Shown here one piece after another: positions 43,830-53,678 of a stretch of 64,000 nucleotides of DNA. The stretch is from Deltaproteobacteria bacterium YD0425bin51 (GTDB lineage Bacteria > Desulfobacterota > Desulfobacteria > Desulfobacterales > YD0425bin51): the NCBI GenBank assembly GCA_002753225.1, contig PDZS01000008.1, forward strand, positions 83,332 to 147,331, written 5' to 3'. Every line of letters begins with the position of its first letter. The first letter of the stretch is position 1. Under the pieces are notes generated by a model. That model worked only from the letters and a program-made list of their open reading frames with translations. It was not told where the DNA came from and searched no databases. Both the position numbers and the translations under genes were made by a program.

Positions 43830-45428
43830 TTATTTAATGAAATTGTGGCTTAAAACTTTTATAATAGCTGGTCCTAAAATTGCACATGCAGCAGAAAAGC
43901 CGCCGGACATAGCTCCAGCAATTCCTGCTGCTGCAGCATCCTGACCTGTTAAAAATAGATTTTTAATAGGTGTATGCGGTCTTAACCATTTTTTTCTGAA
44001 ACGTGATGGGCTATGATCTATGCCATAGATTTCTCCTTGTTCATATGCGCAGAAGTGCTTTGTTGAAAGAGCTGTAGAAAGTTCATGATAATCAACTTTA
44101 CCTTTTACTTGAGGAACATATTTATATAGTTCTTCAAGCATCCTATTGGAAAGGGATTCTTTGAACTTTTCATAATCAGGACCTCTCTTTCTCCATTTTG
44201 TATTTTCCCATTGTTTCACACTTTCATAAGGAGTAAAAGTTATTACCTCAATTGTTGATCTATCAGGATAATCTTTTTCCCATTCCGGATCTTTAGAAGA
44301 TGGAAATGAAATATAAAGAGAAGGGAAGGGGGCTTTGGGATCATTTAAATAATTTTGAACATTTTTATCATGGTCATAGTTTGGATATACCCATAAATTT
44401 GTGGGTCCAAGGCCAAGTTTTTTCGCAGATTCTTTTATACCAACATATAAACAAATATGCGGATGAGATCTGTTCACCTCTTTTAATTTTTGTAAAAGCC
44501 CATGCTTGTTAGCAATCTCTTCAGGGATTAATTTTTTAAAAGTATTAAATACTCCAATCCCGCTTATGACAATATTTGCATAAATTTCATCACCGCTAGT
44601 AAGCCTAACTCCAATTGCCTTATTGTCTTTAATTATAATTTCCTGAACATCAGCTTGAGTAAATACATTTCCTCCTGATTTTTCAATTACTGGAATAAGA
44701 CTCCTTGCAATACTAGCTGAACCTCCTACTGGATAATTTCCACCTTCAAAAAAGTGTCTTGCTACCATTCCATGAATTGCAAGACTTGCCTGTGATGGTG
44801 GAAGTCCATAATCTCCCCATTGTCCTGTAAGTAATCCTAAAAGTTTTGGATTTGAAGTTATTTCAGCCATCCCTTCTTTAACCGTTTTATCTGAATATTT
44901 AAAAAATGGTGAAGACATTATTGAGTAAAGTAATTGACTAATACTGGGGGGAAAACTTTTTTCAGTAAAATAGAGCATTGATGCAAAATAGATTTTATCA
45001 AGAAGAGTAAAATAATTTTTAATGTCTTTTTCTTCATCAGGAAAGTAAGATATAAGCCTTTTCATAAGATTTTTTCTTCCTGATGTAAATTCGTAAATGT
45101 CATTCCCAAAATAGAATCTATCATAAACATCAGGCATTTTAGCCCATTTTAAATTTCCTTCTGTTATTAAATTAAATAAAAAGCCAACAGGTGATAGGGG
45201 ATCATGAACTTCACCAATATAATGAACTCCAATATCCCATTCATAATTTTTTCGTTTAAATGTATGGGTAAACCCGCCAGCAGTATAATGGCGTTCTAAA
45301 ACCAAAACTTTTTTTTTAGCTTTGGAAAGGAGTGAAGCAGTACAAAGACCACCTATCCCTGATCCTATAATAATAATATCATAAGGAGTGTTCAATTTTT
45401 CTTTTTGATAACGTGTCCCAACTACCAT
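43830..45428 (-). CDS. FAD-dependent oxidoreductase, CrtI/retinol-saturase-like
   Basis: This 532-residue flavoprotein has the binding motif IIIIGSGIGGLCTASLLSKAKKK near residue 18, the HTFKRKNYEWDIGVHYIGE segment of retinol saturase/carotenoid isomerases and the C-terminal NLFLTGQDAAAAGIAGAMSG. Enzymes of this group act on double bonds of long isoprenoid or alkyl chains. Its neighbours are an FGGY kinase, GlpD and an alkyl-DHAP-synthase-like protein, so an alkyl or alkenyl chain of an ether lipid is a reasonable substrate, though unproven. AGGAGGGCTT precedes the ATG. Confidence 0.88.
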   Translation of the reverse strand: MVVGTRYQKEKLNTPYDIIIIGSGIGGLCTASLLSKAKKKVLVLERHYTAGGFTHTFKRKNYEWDIGVHYIGEVHDPLSPVGFLFNLITEGNLKWAKMPDVYDRFYFGNDIYEFTSGRKNLMKRLISYFPDEEKDIKNYFTLLDKIYFASMLYFTEKSFPPSISQLLYSIMSSPFFKYSDKTVKEGMAEITSNPKLLGLLTGQWGDYGLPPSQASLAIHGMVARHFFEGGNYPVGGSASIARSLIPVIEKSGGNVFTQADVQEIIIKDNKAIGVRLTSGDEIYANIVISGIGVFNTFKKLIPEEIANKHGLLQKLKEVNRSHPHICLYVGIKESAKKLGLGPTNLWVYPNYDHDKNVQNYLNDPKAPFPSLYISFPSSKDPEWEKDYPDRSTIEVITFTPYESVKQWENTKWRKRGPDYEKFKESLSNRMLEELYKYVPQVKGKVDYHELSTALSTKHFCAYEQGEIYGIDHSPSRFRKKWLRPHTPIKNLFLTGQDAAAAGIAGAMSGGFSAACAILGPAIIKVLSHNFIK

Positions 45429-45443
45429 AAGCCCTCCTTTTTA

Positions 45444-47000
45444 TCATTTTGGATATCCTGTTATTTCCCTTATACGCTCATATAAAGGTTTTAGTTGTTT
45501 ATATAATTTTTTATAAACATCAGTATATAATTCATCATAAAGCCTGTAGTTTTTCATGTTAGGTTCAAATACATCGCCTACATGAGTCATTCTTTTTACT
45601 GCTTCTTCAAAGCTATTATAAAAATTAAGTCCTACTGCAGCGTCAATTGCTGCTCCTAGCCCTGAAGTTTCATATAGATGAGGTCTTGATGTAGGAAGTC
45701 CAAAAACATCAGCTGTTACCTGCATAGCATGTCTGCTTTGGGAGCCTCCACCTGATATTCTAAGTTGTGTTATAGGTATCTGAGTTTTACTTTCAATTCG
45801 TTCTTTTCCTTCTTTTAAAGCATATGCAAGCCCTTCTAAAATTGCCCTGTAAATGTGCGCTTTAGTATGTACATCTCCAAAACCAATGATTGAACCCTTA
45901 GCTTCAGGTCCTGGAAGTTTTATTCCGGGTGTCCAGTATGGCTGAAGTATTAAGCCCATGGACCCAGGAGGTACATCTTCTACAAGTTTGTCAAATAGAG
46001 CTTCCGCATCTATCCCTTGAACTACTGCTTCTTCTTGCTCCCTGTATCCAAATTCCTGTTTGAACCAGCTAACCATCCAATAACCTCTAAAAATCTGCAC
46101 CTCTAAATTGTGATAATCAGGAATAGCAGAAGGATAAGCTGGAAGAAGCGTAATAGCTTCTATATATTTTTTGTGTGTAACATTTATTGTTGCTGTTGTC
46201 CCATAGCTCAAGCATCCAACATGTGGTTCTAAACTCCCTGAACCGATCACTTCACATGCTTTGTCAGCTGCTGCAGCAATAAGTGGAAGTCCCTCTGGAA
46301 TTCCTGTTTGTTCTGAAGCTATCTTTGTAATAGCACCAATCTGTTTACCGGGTGGAACTAGATCTGGCAGGATATTTTTGTTTATAGGGAGAAGCAAAGA
46401 CTTAATATCCCAGTCTCCAGCCCATTTTAAGTTTTTATAATCAAAAGGAACATACCCAACTTGGCAGCCTATTGAATCAGCAAATTCTCCTGTTAATCGA
46501 TATGTTAAATATCCAGACAGCAAAAGATATTTATGTGTCTTTTCCCAAATATCAGGCTGATAGTTAAAAATCCAATTGGCTTCAGCTTCTTGACGAAAGA
46601 ATTTAATAGTATCACTTAAGTTAAGCAGGTTGAGTATAATTTCTATTGGCTTTGGAAGTTTTGGAAGATCATAGGTTTTTCTTTGATCTAGCCAAAGTAT
46701 TGCAGGCCGCAGAGGTTTTCCATCTGAATCAACATTGATTACTGTCCCCCTTTGAGTTGTTAATGAGACTCCTGCTATACGTTCTTTTGGGATTCCTTGC
46801 AGCCAAATTTTTTGGCACGCTGTACAAAGAGATTGCCAAAAAATTTCTGGATCCTGTTCTGCCCAGCCTGGCTGATCTGAAAAATAGGGCTTGAATGCTA
46901 CTCTTTCTTTGGCGAGTAAATCTCCTTTTAAATTAAAAATCAAAGCTCTTAAACTTTGCGTTCCATTATCAATGGATAAGATTAAATCTTTATTATTCAT
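45444..47000 (-). CDS. FGGY-family carbohydrate kinase (glycerol- or xylulokinase-like)
   Basis: Starting at ATG 47000 gives 518 residues beginning [22 protein letters not shown], the FGGY phosphate-1 motif. The longer frame to 47069 runs inside glpD without a ribosome binding site. Other motifs: [26 protein letters not shown], a catalytic Asp in [13 protein letters not shown] and [12 protein letters not shown] (adenosine motif). Substrate specificity is not evident; glycerol would fit best, since the next genes make DHAP from glycerol 3-phosphate, but the sequence is not a standard GlpK. It overlaps glpD by 8 nt. Confidence 0.87.
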   Translation of the reverse strand: MNNKDLILSIDNGTQSLRALIFNLKGDLLAKERVAFKPYFSDQPGWAEQDPEIFWQSLCTACQKIWLQGIPKERIAGVSLTTQRGTVINVDSDGKPLRPAILWLDQRKTYDLPKLPKPIEIILNLLNLSDTIKFFRQEAEANWIFNYQPDIWEKTHKYLLLSGYLTYRLTGEFADSIGCQVGYVPFDYKNLKWAGDWDIKSLLLPINKNILPDLVPPGKQIGAITKIASEQTGIPEGLPLIAAAADKACEVIGSGSLEPHVGCLSYGTTATINVTHKKYIEAITLLPAYPSAIPDYHNLEVQIFRGYWMVSWFKQEFGYREQEEAVVQGIDAEALFDKLVEDVPPGSMGLILQPYWTPGIKLPGPEAKGSIIGFGDVHTKAHIYRAILEGLAYALKEGKERIESKTQIPITQLRISGGGSQSRHAMQVTADVFGLPTSRPHLYETSGLGAAIDAAVGLNFYNSFEEAVKRMTHVGDVFEPNMKNYRLYDELYTDVYKKLYKQLKPLYERIREITGYPK

Positions 47001-48549
47001 ATACACACCTATAATTTTTTTCCCATAGTTCTCTATACATATTAATTTCTTGTTGCCATCTTTCCTCATCCCAAGGAATAATTTTTGCGCAAAGCCCTTT
47101 GATTTTATCTATATAAGGTAATCCTCCTTCATCAGTTAAAAGTCCAATTCTTGTTCTTCTTAGAAATAAATCAGATAAATGCCTTATATTTTCATTCTTT
47201 GAAGTAAAAGGAATCTCTGCCCATATGGTATTTGTGCCTGGTATAATAGATAAATCTTTTGGATCACTATTTTCTATTAAATTTATGGCGCCTTTTCCAT
47301 ATCTACCTGATAATCTTTTCCATATATCCAAAGATATTCCTAAACTTGACGGAGGTATAGCCGGTTTTGAAAAAACAGACTCTCCTTTACCCAAAAGTCT
47401 TGGTGTTACTAAAAATGGCTTAACAGCATCTAATGCATCCCAGGCAAGCTTTCTAAAAGTAGTTAATTTACCGCCTGTAATTGTAACAAGTCCTTTATCT
47501 ATCCAGACTATATGCTCTCTAGATTCTTTTGAAGGATTTACATTACCCCCTTTACTTAGAACAGGTCTAACTCCAGCAATAGTTGCAATACAATCTTTGA
47601 GGGAAATTTTTAAAGATGGGAAATAAATATTTATTCCTTCCATTAAATATTTGGCTTCCTCTTTGCTGATATTTGGCTCTTTTGATAATTTTTCACTATA
47701 ATCAACATCAGTTGTGCCGACAAGGATTCCCCCTTCCCAAGGAATAGCAAAAATAGGACGATTGTCTTTAGGATGAACAAAGCTTACAGCATACTTTAAA
47801 GGAAGAATATTAGAAGGTAAAATTAAATGACTCCCCCTAAGAGGTCTTATATGAAGATTTTTCATAGGAGAAGGATGGAGTTTTTCTGCCCAAGAACCAG
47901 TTGCGTTTATAACAGCTCTTGTACTTAAAGTACGAGTTATGTGGGATTCAACATCTTCAACTACAATGCCAGTTACTTCCTGATTTTTATTTCTTATTAT
48001 TTCTCGCACTTGAGTATAATTTAATGCAACCCCTCCAAAATCAACAGCTTCATTTATTACCCTAAGTACAAGTCTTGCATCATCAACTTGGGCGTCAATA
48101 AATTTAAATCCTCCGCAAAGTTTGTCTGTCTTTATTTCAGGAACTAAAGAAGTAAAGCCTTTTATGTCATAATGTTTATGCTGACGTTCAAAAGCCATTA
48201 AATCATATATAGATAGCCCAATTTCTAACATCCAGCCAGGAGGCCCAATATTTTTATAAACAGGTGTTAAAAAATCAATTGGTTCAATCAAGCCTGGTGC
48301 TTCTTTAAGAAGCCTCTGGCGTTCTCTTACTGAATCATAAGTAAGAAAGATTTTCCCTTCTTTAAGATAACGGAGTCCTCCGTGAACTAATTTAGATGAG
48401 CGGCTGGATGTTCCCCATGCAAAATCATTCTGTTCTAAAAGGAGGGTGGCAAGTTTTGATCTGGAGGCCTCCCTCAAAATCCCTGCTCCTGTAATACCAC
48501 CTCCAATAATTATTAAATCCCACTTTTCCTTTAATTCTTCTAATTTCAT
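46993..48549 (-). CDS. FAD-dependent glycerol-3-phosphate dehydrogenase (GlpD/GlpA-like)
   Basis: This 518-residue protein has [20 protein letters not shown] (FAD), [17 protein letters not shown] (the GlpD signature), [30 protein letters not shown] and a C-terminal GlpD helical domain. It oxidises sn-glycerol 3-phosphate to DHAP, giving electrons to the quinone pool. Within this operon the DHAP could feed the adjacent alkyl-DHAP-synthase-like enzyme. GGAGTCTTTC precedes the ATG. It overlaps the kinase gene by 8 nt, supporting one functional unit. Confidence 0.93.
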   Translation of the reverse strand: MKLEELKEKWDLIIIGGGITGAGILREASRSKLATLLLEQNDFAWGTSSRSSKLVHGGLRYLKEGKIFLTYDSVRERQRLLKEAPGLIEPIDFLTPVYKNIGPPGWMLEIGLSIYDLMAFERQHKHYDIKGFTSLVPEIKTDKLCGGFKFIDAQVDDARLVLRVINEAVDFGGVALNYTQVREIIRNKNQEVTGIVVEDVESHITRTLSTRAVINATGSWAEKLHPSPMKNLHIRPLRGSHLILPSNILPLKYAVSFVHPKDNRPIFAIPWEGGILVGTTDVDYSEKLSKEPNISKEEAKYLMEGINIYFPSLKISLKDCIATIAGVRPVLSKGGNVNPSKESREHIVWIDKGLVTITGGKLTTFRKLAWDALDAVKPFLVTPRLLGKGESVFSKPAIPPSSLGISLDIWKRLSGRYGKGAINLIENSDPKDLSIIPGTNTIWAEIPFTSKNENIRHLSDLFLRRTRIGLLTDEGGLPYIDKIKGLCAKIIPWDEERWQQEINMYRELWEKNYRCVYE

Positions 48550-48561
48550 GAAAGACTCCTT

Positions 48562-50280
48562 TCATTTTATTTTCCTTTTTTCTTCTTCAGGAAGATCTAA
48601 CCCAAGTGTTCCACCTGGATTCATGATATTATTTGGATCAAAGTGTCTCTTTAATGCTTTTAAAACATCTAATTGTTCTTTGCCAATATGGTTTTCCATC
48701 CAAGGTGCTATCATTTTGCCGATTCCATGATGATGGCTCATTGAAGCGCCACTTTTTAGTATTTGATCCAGTATTCCATATTGAAATTTTTTGTATTCTT
48801 CAATGTCGTTCATTTTTGCAATAAAAATAAAATAAAGATTTGTACCTTGAGGATAAAAATGAGAGGCGTGTGTCATACATACTGTGTTTTCTCTATTTTT
48901 TATATATTTTCTTACTCCTTGATGGACTTTATGGAGATTATCCCACATTACTGAACATTCAAGGGTATCAATCATAATGCCATAATCCTGAAGGTCTTCT
49001 CTCATATATGGATCCCTATATCTGCTATGTTCCCAATTCATTACAGGATATCCTGTAAGAAACATGGCCCCATTATTTGCACATATCTCTTTTATTTTTT
49101 TCTTAACGTTTTCGCTAAAATATTTTTCACCTTCGGTATGACCTATACAAAGACATCTTTCCATTGGTTTATATCCCCTGAACCTAATAAGTGTATCAAG
49201 AGGAGTTCCCTCAATGCCATATAGTTTTAGACCTACGTCTGTCTCTTCAGGATCAGAGATTCTAAAGACTGACGGCATTCCAAATTCTGCCTGACAAATT
49301 TCGCGGGAAGCATTAACTGTATCTTCCCATGATGAAAACATGAATGCAAAACGGTTGCGGTTTTCTGGCATATATCTAAATATTTTTAAAGTTGCACCAA
49401 CTAAAATGCCGTATGAACCTTCAGAACCTTTCATAATATCATTTATTTTTGGACCAGTTGCTGTTGCAGGATAATCCATAGTTTTAAAAGTTCCAGCAGG
49501 TGTCACATATTCTTGGCTTACAACAATGTTATATATATCTCCATAATAAGAAGATTGCTGACCAGCTCCAAGAGTTACAATCCAGCCTCCGACAGTTGAA
49601 TATTCAAAAGATTGGGGAAAATGTCCGCAGGTATATTTTCTTCTTGTGTTTAATTTTTTTGGGGCATTGTTTAAAATTTCTTCATAAGCAGGACCATAAA
49701 GTCCTGGTTCAACAGTAACAGTTTGGTTTGTTTCATTTATTTCTAACACTCGATTCATATGAGTTGTCATTACTAAAGATATCCCGCCTTTTACACATTC
49801 TGTTCCTCTAGTAACTGAAGATCCTCCGCCATATGGGTAAATTGGTATTTTTTGTTCATTACAGTAACTTACAATCTTCTGTACATCTATTTTATCTCTA
49901 GGGTGTAAGACGACATCAGGAACATTTTCAACAATTCCATTTCTAAGTCTCAATATATCAATCATTGTTTTGCCGTAAGAAAACCTAAGTCTTGAGTAAT
50001 CATCTATTGAGGCGTTTTCTTCACCTACAAAATCTTTAAATTGATCGATCTGATATTTTGATAATTTAATAGGGATATCATAAGAAACAGGTTCATTTCC
50101 TTCTTTTTGTTTCTCTTTAAAATCATCATCTGTCATATTAAGCTTTTCTTTCATCATCTTATAAAGTCTAGAATTTGGATGCTTAAATTCATTAGGATCT
50201 CCCCATTTTAAAATTGAACGATATGTTCCTTTTTCTGGAGCTCTTTCCGTCCACTTAGGATAAAAACCTGTATCTAACAT
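48562..50280 (-). CDS. alkyldihydroxyacetonephosphate synthase-like FAD-binding oxidase
   Basis: This 572-residue protein has a VAO/PCMH-type FAD domain (YPYGGGSSVTRGTE, THMNRVLEINE..TVTVEPGLYG, EYSTVGGWIVTLGAGQQSSYYGD). The C-terminal substrate domain carries the SHHHGIGK triple-histidine and HFDPNNIMNPGGTLGL end, closely matching the pattern of peroxisomal alkyl-DHAP synthase (AGPS). AGPS exchanges the acyl chain of acyl-DHAP for a fatty alcohol, forming the glycerol ether bond. A D-lactate/glycolate-oxidase-like role is the alternative, but the His motif and the GlpD/kinase neighbours favour ether-lipid synthesis. It is the first gene of the operon, with a G-rich ribosome binding site. Confidence 0.86.
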   Translation of the reverse strand: MLDTGFYPKWTERAPEKGTYRSILKWGDPNEFKHPNSRLYKMMKEKLNMTDDDFKEKQKEGNEPVSYDIPIKLSKYQIDQFKDFVGEENASIDDYSRLRFSYGKTMIDILRLRNGIVENVPDVVLHPRDKIDVQKIVSYCNEQKIPIYPYGGGSSVTRGTECVKGGISLVMTTHMNRVLEINETNQTVTVEPGLYGPAYEEILNNAPKKLNTRRKYTCGHFPQSFEYSTVGGWIVTLGAGQQSSYYGDIYNIVVSQEYVTPAGTFKTMDYPATATGPKINDIMKGSEGSYGILVGATLKIFRYMPENRNRFAFMFSSWEDTVNASREICQAEFGMPSVFRISDPEETDVGLKLYGIEGTPLDTLIRFRGYKPMERCLCIGHTEGEKYFSENVKKKIKEICANNGAMFLTGYPVMNWEHSRYRDPYMREDLQDYGIMIDTLECSVMWDNLHKVHQGVRKYIKNRENTVCMTHASHFYPQGTNLYFIFIAKMNDIEEYKKFQYGILDQILKSGASMSHHHGIGKMIAPWMENHIGKEQLDVLKALKRHFDPNNIMNPGGTLGLDLPEEEKRKIK

Positions 50281-50303
50281 ATACCCCCCTATAAGAATGG
50301 TTA

Positions 50304-50332
50304 ATTATAATTTACATTAATTAATTGATTAA
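50304..50332 (-). promoter_or_regulatory. possible promoter of the ether-lipid-type operon
   Basis: On the minus strand a perfect TATAAT (complement of 50304-50309) lies 23 nt upstream of the start codon, with a weak TTAATC 17 nt further up. The 107-nt gap (50281-50387) is otherwise A/T-rich without a clear terminator for the upstream spermidine-synthase-like gene. Confidence 0.3.
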
Positions 50333-50387
50333 AATATTTTCATTTTTTATCATAGTTAAAAAGAATTGCAAGAAATTAGGATTAAAG

Positions 50388-51926
50388 CTAATAAATAGAC
50401 CAAGGTCCTGACCAGTAATATTTATAAAGTATTGGATCTGTTTGAGTATTAATTTTAATATCATAAAATTCATTTGGTAAAAACATATCTTTTCCAAAAT
50501 AACACATTGATATCATTGAATCATTGTTTAAAAAACGGGTGTCTAAAATATTATAATTTTGCTCTATAACCCTTTTCTTTAATTGATGAGGAGACATCTT
50601 TAAACTTCCCATAACAAAACCCCATTCTCCCATAGTTGGTATATGGTTATGATAAGGGAAAGCGCTAAAACCAGCAGCCTCTATAGTTTTGATTATACAT
50701 AAGAAAGCTTTTTTAGAAAAAATAGGGCTTGTAGCTTGAGTTACCATTGTCCCTCCAACACTTAAATGTTTTCCAACCAAGGTATAAAACCCTTCAGAAT
50801 AAAGATGCATCAAATCAATTGTGTCAGGGTCAGGGAGATCAATAATAATTACATCATATAGTTTATTATCTTCTTTTAGAAAAATTCCTGCGTCTTTATT
50901 TATGATATTAACACGTGAATCCAGCATGGAATTGTTATTGATTTTTAATAAAATAGGATATGTTTTTCCTAAAGATGTCATATCTGGATCAATATCTACA
51001 ATTGTTACTGTTTTAACATCATTATGTTTTAAAATTTCCCTTAATGCTAAACCATCACCTCCACCTAAGATTAGAATATTATTTCTATTTATAGTTGTCA
51101 TCATTGCAGGATGAACTAGAGGTTCATGATATTTTTCTTCATCAAAAGTGCTGAATTGTTCCTGCCTGTTTATAAAGAGCCAGTAATTATTTTTCCATTG
51201 GGTTATTACGATCTTTTGATATTTAGTTTGAAGGCTGTATATTATTTTATCTTTATATTGGCTTTGTTCGCCATACATTATTATGGGTTTAGCTAGAACA
51301 GAAAGTAAAATTAAAGTTATAGCGCATATTATAAATGATATTACTATTGTTTTTTTTTTATGAATTAGGTCAAATAAGAACCATATGAATAAAGATGCAA
51401 CTATAAAATTAATAGTACCTAGAATAATAGGAGTATAAGTGAATCCAAAATATGGGAGAGCAAAAAAGGCAAAAAAAATTCCTCCAAACAATGCGCCGTA
51501 ATAATCTTTTTCCATAACTGATGAGATATTTACGCAAAGTTCTTCATATGCTTGATTCATGCGCGTAACCAAAGGTATCTCAAGTCCAATCATAGCTCCT
51601 ATTATCATAGATAGTAGATATATAATAAGATTTATGCTTTGGGTATAAGCTGAAAGACCATATGCTGTTATCGCAGATAGGGCACAAAAAATAGATAGAG
51701 CAAATTCAATTAAAATAAAGGTGTCTAGTAAGTGATTTTGAAATGTTTTACTAATACGGCTTCCTATCCCCATTGAAAAAAGCATAAGAGACATAACTAT
51801 AGTCCATTGGAATACAGCATTCCCAACTATATAAGTTGCAAGCGTAGATAAAACAAATTCGGCAACAATACCAGCACATCCTGTTGCAAAAATAGATATT
51901 TTAAGAATGGCGCTTACATTTGCCAT
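50388..51926 (-). CDS. membrane-fused spermidine-synthase-like protein
   Basis: This 512-residue protein has about seven transmembrane helices in residues 5-220 followed by a spermidine-synthase-type Rossmann domain: LILGGGDGLALREILKHNDVKTVTIVDIDPDM (dcSAM binding) and DVIIIDLPDPDTIDLMHLYSEGFY. The catalytic-loop motif is DLPDP rather than the usual D(S/T)xDP, as in the TM-fused branch. It may transfer an aminopropyl group from decarboxylated SAM to an unknown acceptor at the membrane. No SAM decarboxylase is encoded nearby. The partner genes (DUF350 and a lipoprotein) form a recurrent bacterial cluster of unknown function. Confidence 0.87.
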   Translation of the reverse strand: MANVSAILKISIFATGCAGIVAEFVLSTLATYIVGNAVFQWTIVMSLMLFSMGIGSRISKTFQNHLLDTFILIEFALSIFCALSAITAYGLSAYTQSINLIIYLLSMIIGAMIGLEIPLVTRMNQAYEELCVNISSVMEKDYYGALFGGIFFAFFALPYFGFTYTPIILGTINFIVASLFIWFLFDLIHKKKTIVISFIICAITLILLSVLAKPIIMYGEQSQYKDKIIYSLQTKYQKIVITQWKNNYWLFINRQEQFSTFDEEKYHEPLVHPAMMTTINRNNILILGGGDGLALREILKHNDVKTVTIVDIDPDMTSLGKTYPILLKINNNSMLDSRVNIINKDAGIFLKEDNKLYDVIIIDLPDPDTIDLMHLYSEGFYTLVGKHLSVGGTMVTQATSPIFSKKAFLCIIKTIEAAGFSAFPYHNHIPTMGEWGFVMGSLKMSPHQLKKRVIEQNYNILDTRFLNNDSMISMCYFGKDMFLPNEFYDIKINTQTDPILYKYYWSGPWSIY

Positions 51927-51930
51927 TTAA

Positions 51931-52779
51931 CTAAATGCACCAATAAATTATGAATGCACCTGCAATGTATGAGAAGGCTTCAATGTAGGCAGCCCCAATA
52001 TTTGGCTTTTCATGTTTTGCTATTTCTTCTTCAAGAGTCACATTAGGTATAAGAACTAAATCTGTAACAAAACGAATAATTGGAAGCAGGATTAGACCTA
52101 ATGTTGCGTATATCAAATAAGCTGAAAGATTTTTTTCCCATGATTCAAAATGGCTTTCTCCTGAAAGTCCTATAATTATTCCAATGCCAATTAAAGCTCC
52201 AGCAAAGCTTACTCCTGCTGCTATATTATCTTTTTCAATTTCTGCATGAATATCATAACGGACAATTTTGCTATAAATAAAGCCGGCAAGAACTAGAAAT
52301 ATTTGTCCTATAGCCCAAAAAGCAATTACTGTTCCAATATGTCCACCTTCTCCTTGTATAGAACCATAAATAATAAAACCTGAAGCTATGTTTACGCCTG
52401 CTATTACAGCCCCAGTTCCAATATTTTGATCCCTTATAAGTTCATCTGTAACATTGAATTTATATAAGATAAGCTTATAAGAAATATACCATGATATATT
52501 GAGCAAAATAATTCCTAAAATTCCATATATTACAACATCAAGTATGTCATCTAAGATGCTTACACTTGGACCTATTAATATTCCGCCGATTGTAAGAACT
52601 AAGCCAAAGTAATATCCTACAATAGCAACAGCTAGTGCTGCATTATCTCTCTCAAATAATTCATAGTTGGTATTGTATTCACGGTGCAGCCAATCATTTA
52701 TTATTTTTCCTATAAAAAAGATAATATAAAATGTTATAATTAAGATAGAACCACTTATAAGGTTGTCGAGTAACTTCAT
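51931..52779 (-). CDS. tandem DUF350 membrane protein
   Basis: This 282-residue protein has eight or so hydrophobic segments arranged as an internal duplication. Repeated motifs are ERDNAALAVAIVGYYFGL, RDQNIGTGAVIAGVNIASG, EKDNIAAGVSFAGALIGIG and KHEKPNIGAAYIEAFSYIAG. This is the DUF350 (YjfL-like) pattern in two copies, whereas E. coli YjfL has one. The N-terminus is signal-anchor-like. It lies 4 nt upstream of the spermidine-synthase-like gene in the same operon. DUF350 proteins are thought to act in envelope homeostasis, but no biochemical function is established to my knowledge. Confidence 0.85.
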   Translation of the reverse strand: MKLLDNLISGSILIITFYIIFFIGKIINDWLHREYNTNYELFERDNAALAVAIVGYYFGLVLTIGGILIGPSVSILDDILDVVIYGILGIILLNISWYISYKLILYKFNVTDELIRDQNIGTGAVIAGVNIASGFIIYGSIQGEGGHIGTVIAFWAIGQIFLVLAGFIYSKIVRYDIHAEIEKDNIAAGVSFAGALIGIGIIIGLSGESHFESWEKNLSAYLIYATLGLILLPIIRFVTDLVLIPNVTLEEEIAKHEKPNIGAAYIEAFSYIAGAFIIYWCI

Positions 52780-52808
52780 ATTTTTTTTATCCTTAATTTT
52801 TTTAGTTG

Positions 52809-53501
52809 TTACTTGCCTGTGCTTCCTCCCCTGCCTCTTAAACTTGAGCTGCTTCTTCCAATACGTTCATTGAACTTATTGGAAAAAGAAGAGCTTGATT
52901 TTTGCATGCTAGATATTTTACGCGCAAAAAAGTTAGGTTTTTGCTGTTTAGTAAAAGAACCGTTTGTTCCGTATTCATTATTTGGACCATAATAAGGTTT
53001 TCGCTGAGATTGGTATCTAGTATAAGTGTTGTAGTTATCTCGATTTAGAAAACCACCGAGAAGATCAGAAAACATACGGTATTTGCCATAAAATTCCCAG
53101 AAAGAGTTTCCTGATGAATCTGTCTTCCATTGTCCATATTTAGAGTTTCCAACATATTCATAGCCAGGCGGATTTGCATCAGTTGATTCTTTTCCATCTT
53201 TTTTTGACCAAATAGTCATCCCAAGGAATGGATAATATTTATCAAAATAATTTTTAGAAGTTTCTTTCCAATCAGTTTCTGTAGTTTTTTCTTCAGTAAC
53301 AATTTTATATTTATGGTAATATGTCTTAATAAAGTTTCCTTCTTCTTTCATATCATCTAAGATGATAGAATATGTTTGAACTCCTGTAAGAGCGCTTCTG
53401 ATTTCATCAAGAGGATTTTTTACATCAATAGGGGCGGAGCATGATGAATTTAAAAAAATTAAAAACAAGTTTAAAAATAACCCTATATATTTTTTTTTCA
53501 T
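52809..53501 (-). CDS. putative lipoprotein/secreted protein with Ser/Arg/Gly-rich tail
   Basis: This 230-residue protein begins with a signal sequence (MKKKYIGLFLNLFLIFLNSSC); the Cys fits an imperfect lipobox. The middle (residues about 60-140) is rich in Trp, Tyr and Lys (NSKYGQWKTDSSGNSFWEFYGKYRMF), and the last 35 residues are Ser/Arg/Gly-rich (RIGRSSSSLRGRGGSTGK), a disordered basic tail. I recall similar proteins next to DUF350 and spermidine-synthase-like genes. The Tyr/Trp block and basic tail suggest binding to an anionic surface. No catalytic motif is visible. It is the first gene of this three-gene operon. Confidence 0.72.
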   Translation of the reverse strand: MKKKYIGLFLNLFLIFLNSSCSAPIDVKNPLDEIRSALTGVQTYSIILDDMKEEGNFIKTYYHKYKIVTEEKTTETDWKETSKNYFDKYYPFLGMTIWSKKDGKESTDANPPGYEYVGNSKYGQWKTDSSGNSFWEFYGKYRMFSDLLGGFLNRDNYNTYTRYQSQRKPYYGPNNEYGTNGSFTKQQKPNFFARKISSMQKSSSSFSNKFNERIGRSSSSLRGRGGSTGK

Positions 53502-53678
53502 GAATTCTCCTTAATATAAATACTGAATATCAGAAAAACAGTTGAAAAACTATTTTCTTTAAGCTATATCCAATCTTAATATAAAGAGAATATATTATTT
53601 TTTGATAACTATCAATAAATATAGAAAGAAAGGAGGATGCGGCTCCTATAATAAATAGATAGGCTGTCGCGAATAAAA

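Noticed and set aside
45444..47069. Extended FGGY kinase start at 47069
   Set aside because: The extra 23 residues lie within glpD, lack a ribosome binding site and precede the normal family N-terminus at 47000.
47225..47626. 133-codon plus-strand frame opposite glpD
   Set aside because: It is antisense to conserved GlpD segments, with no promoter or ribosome binding site.
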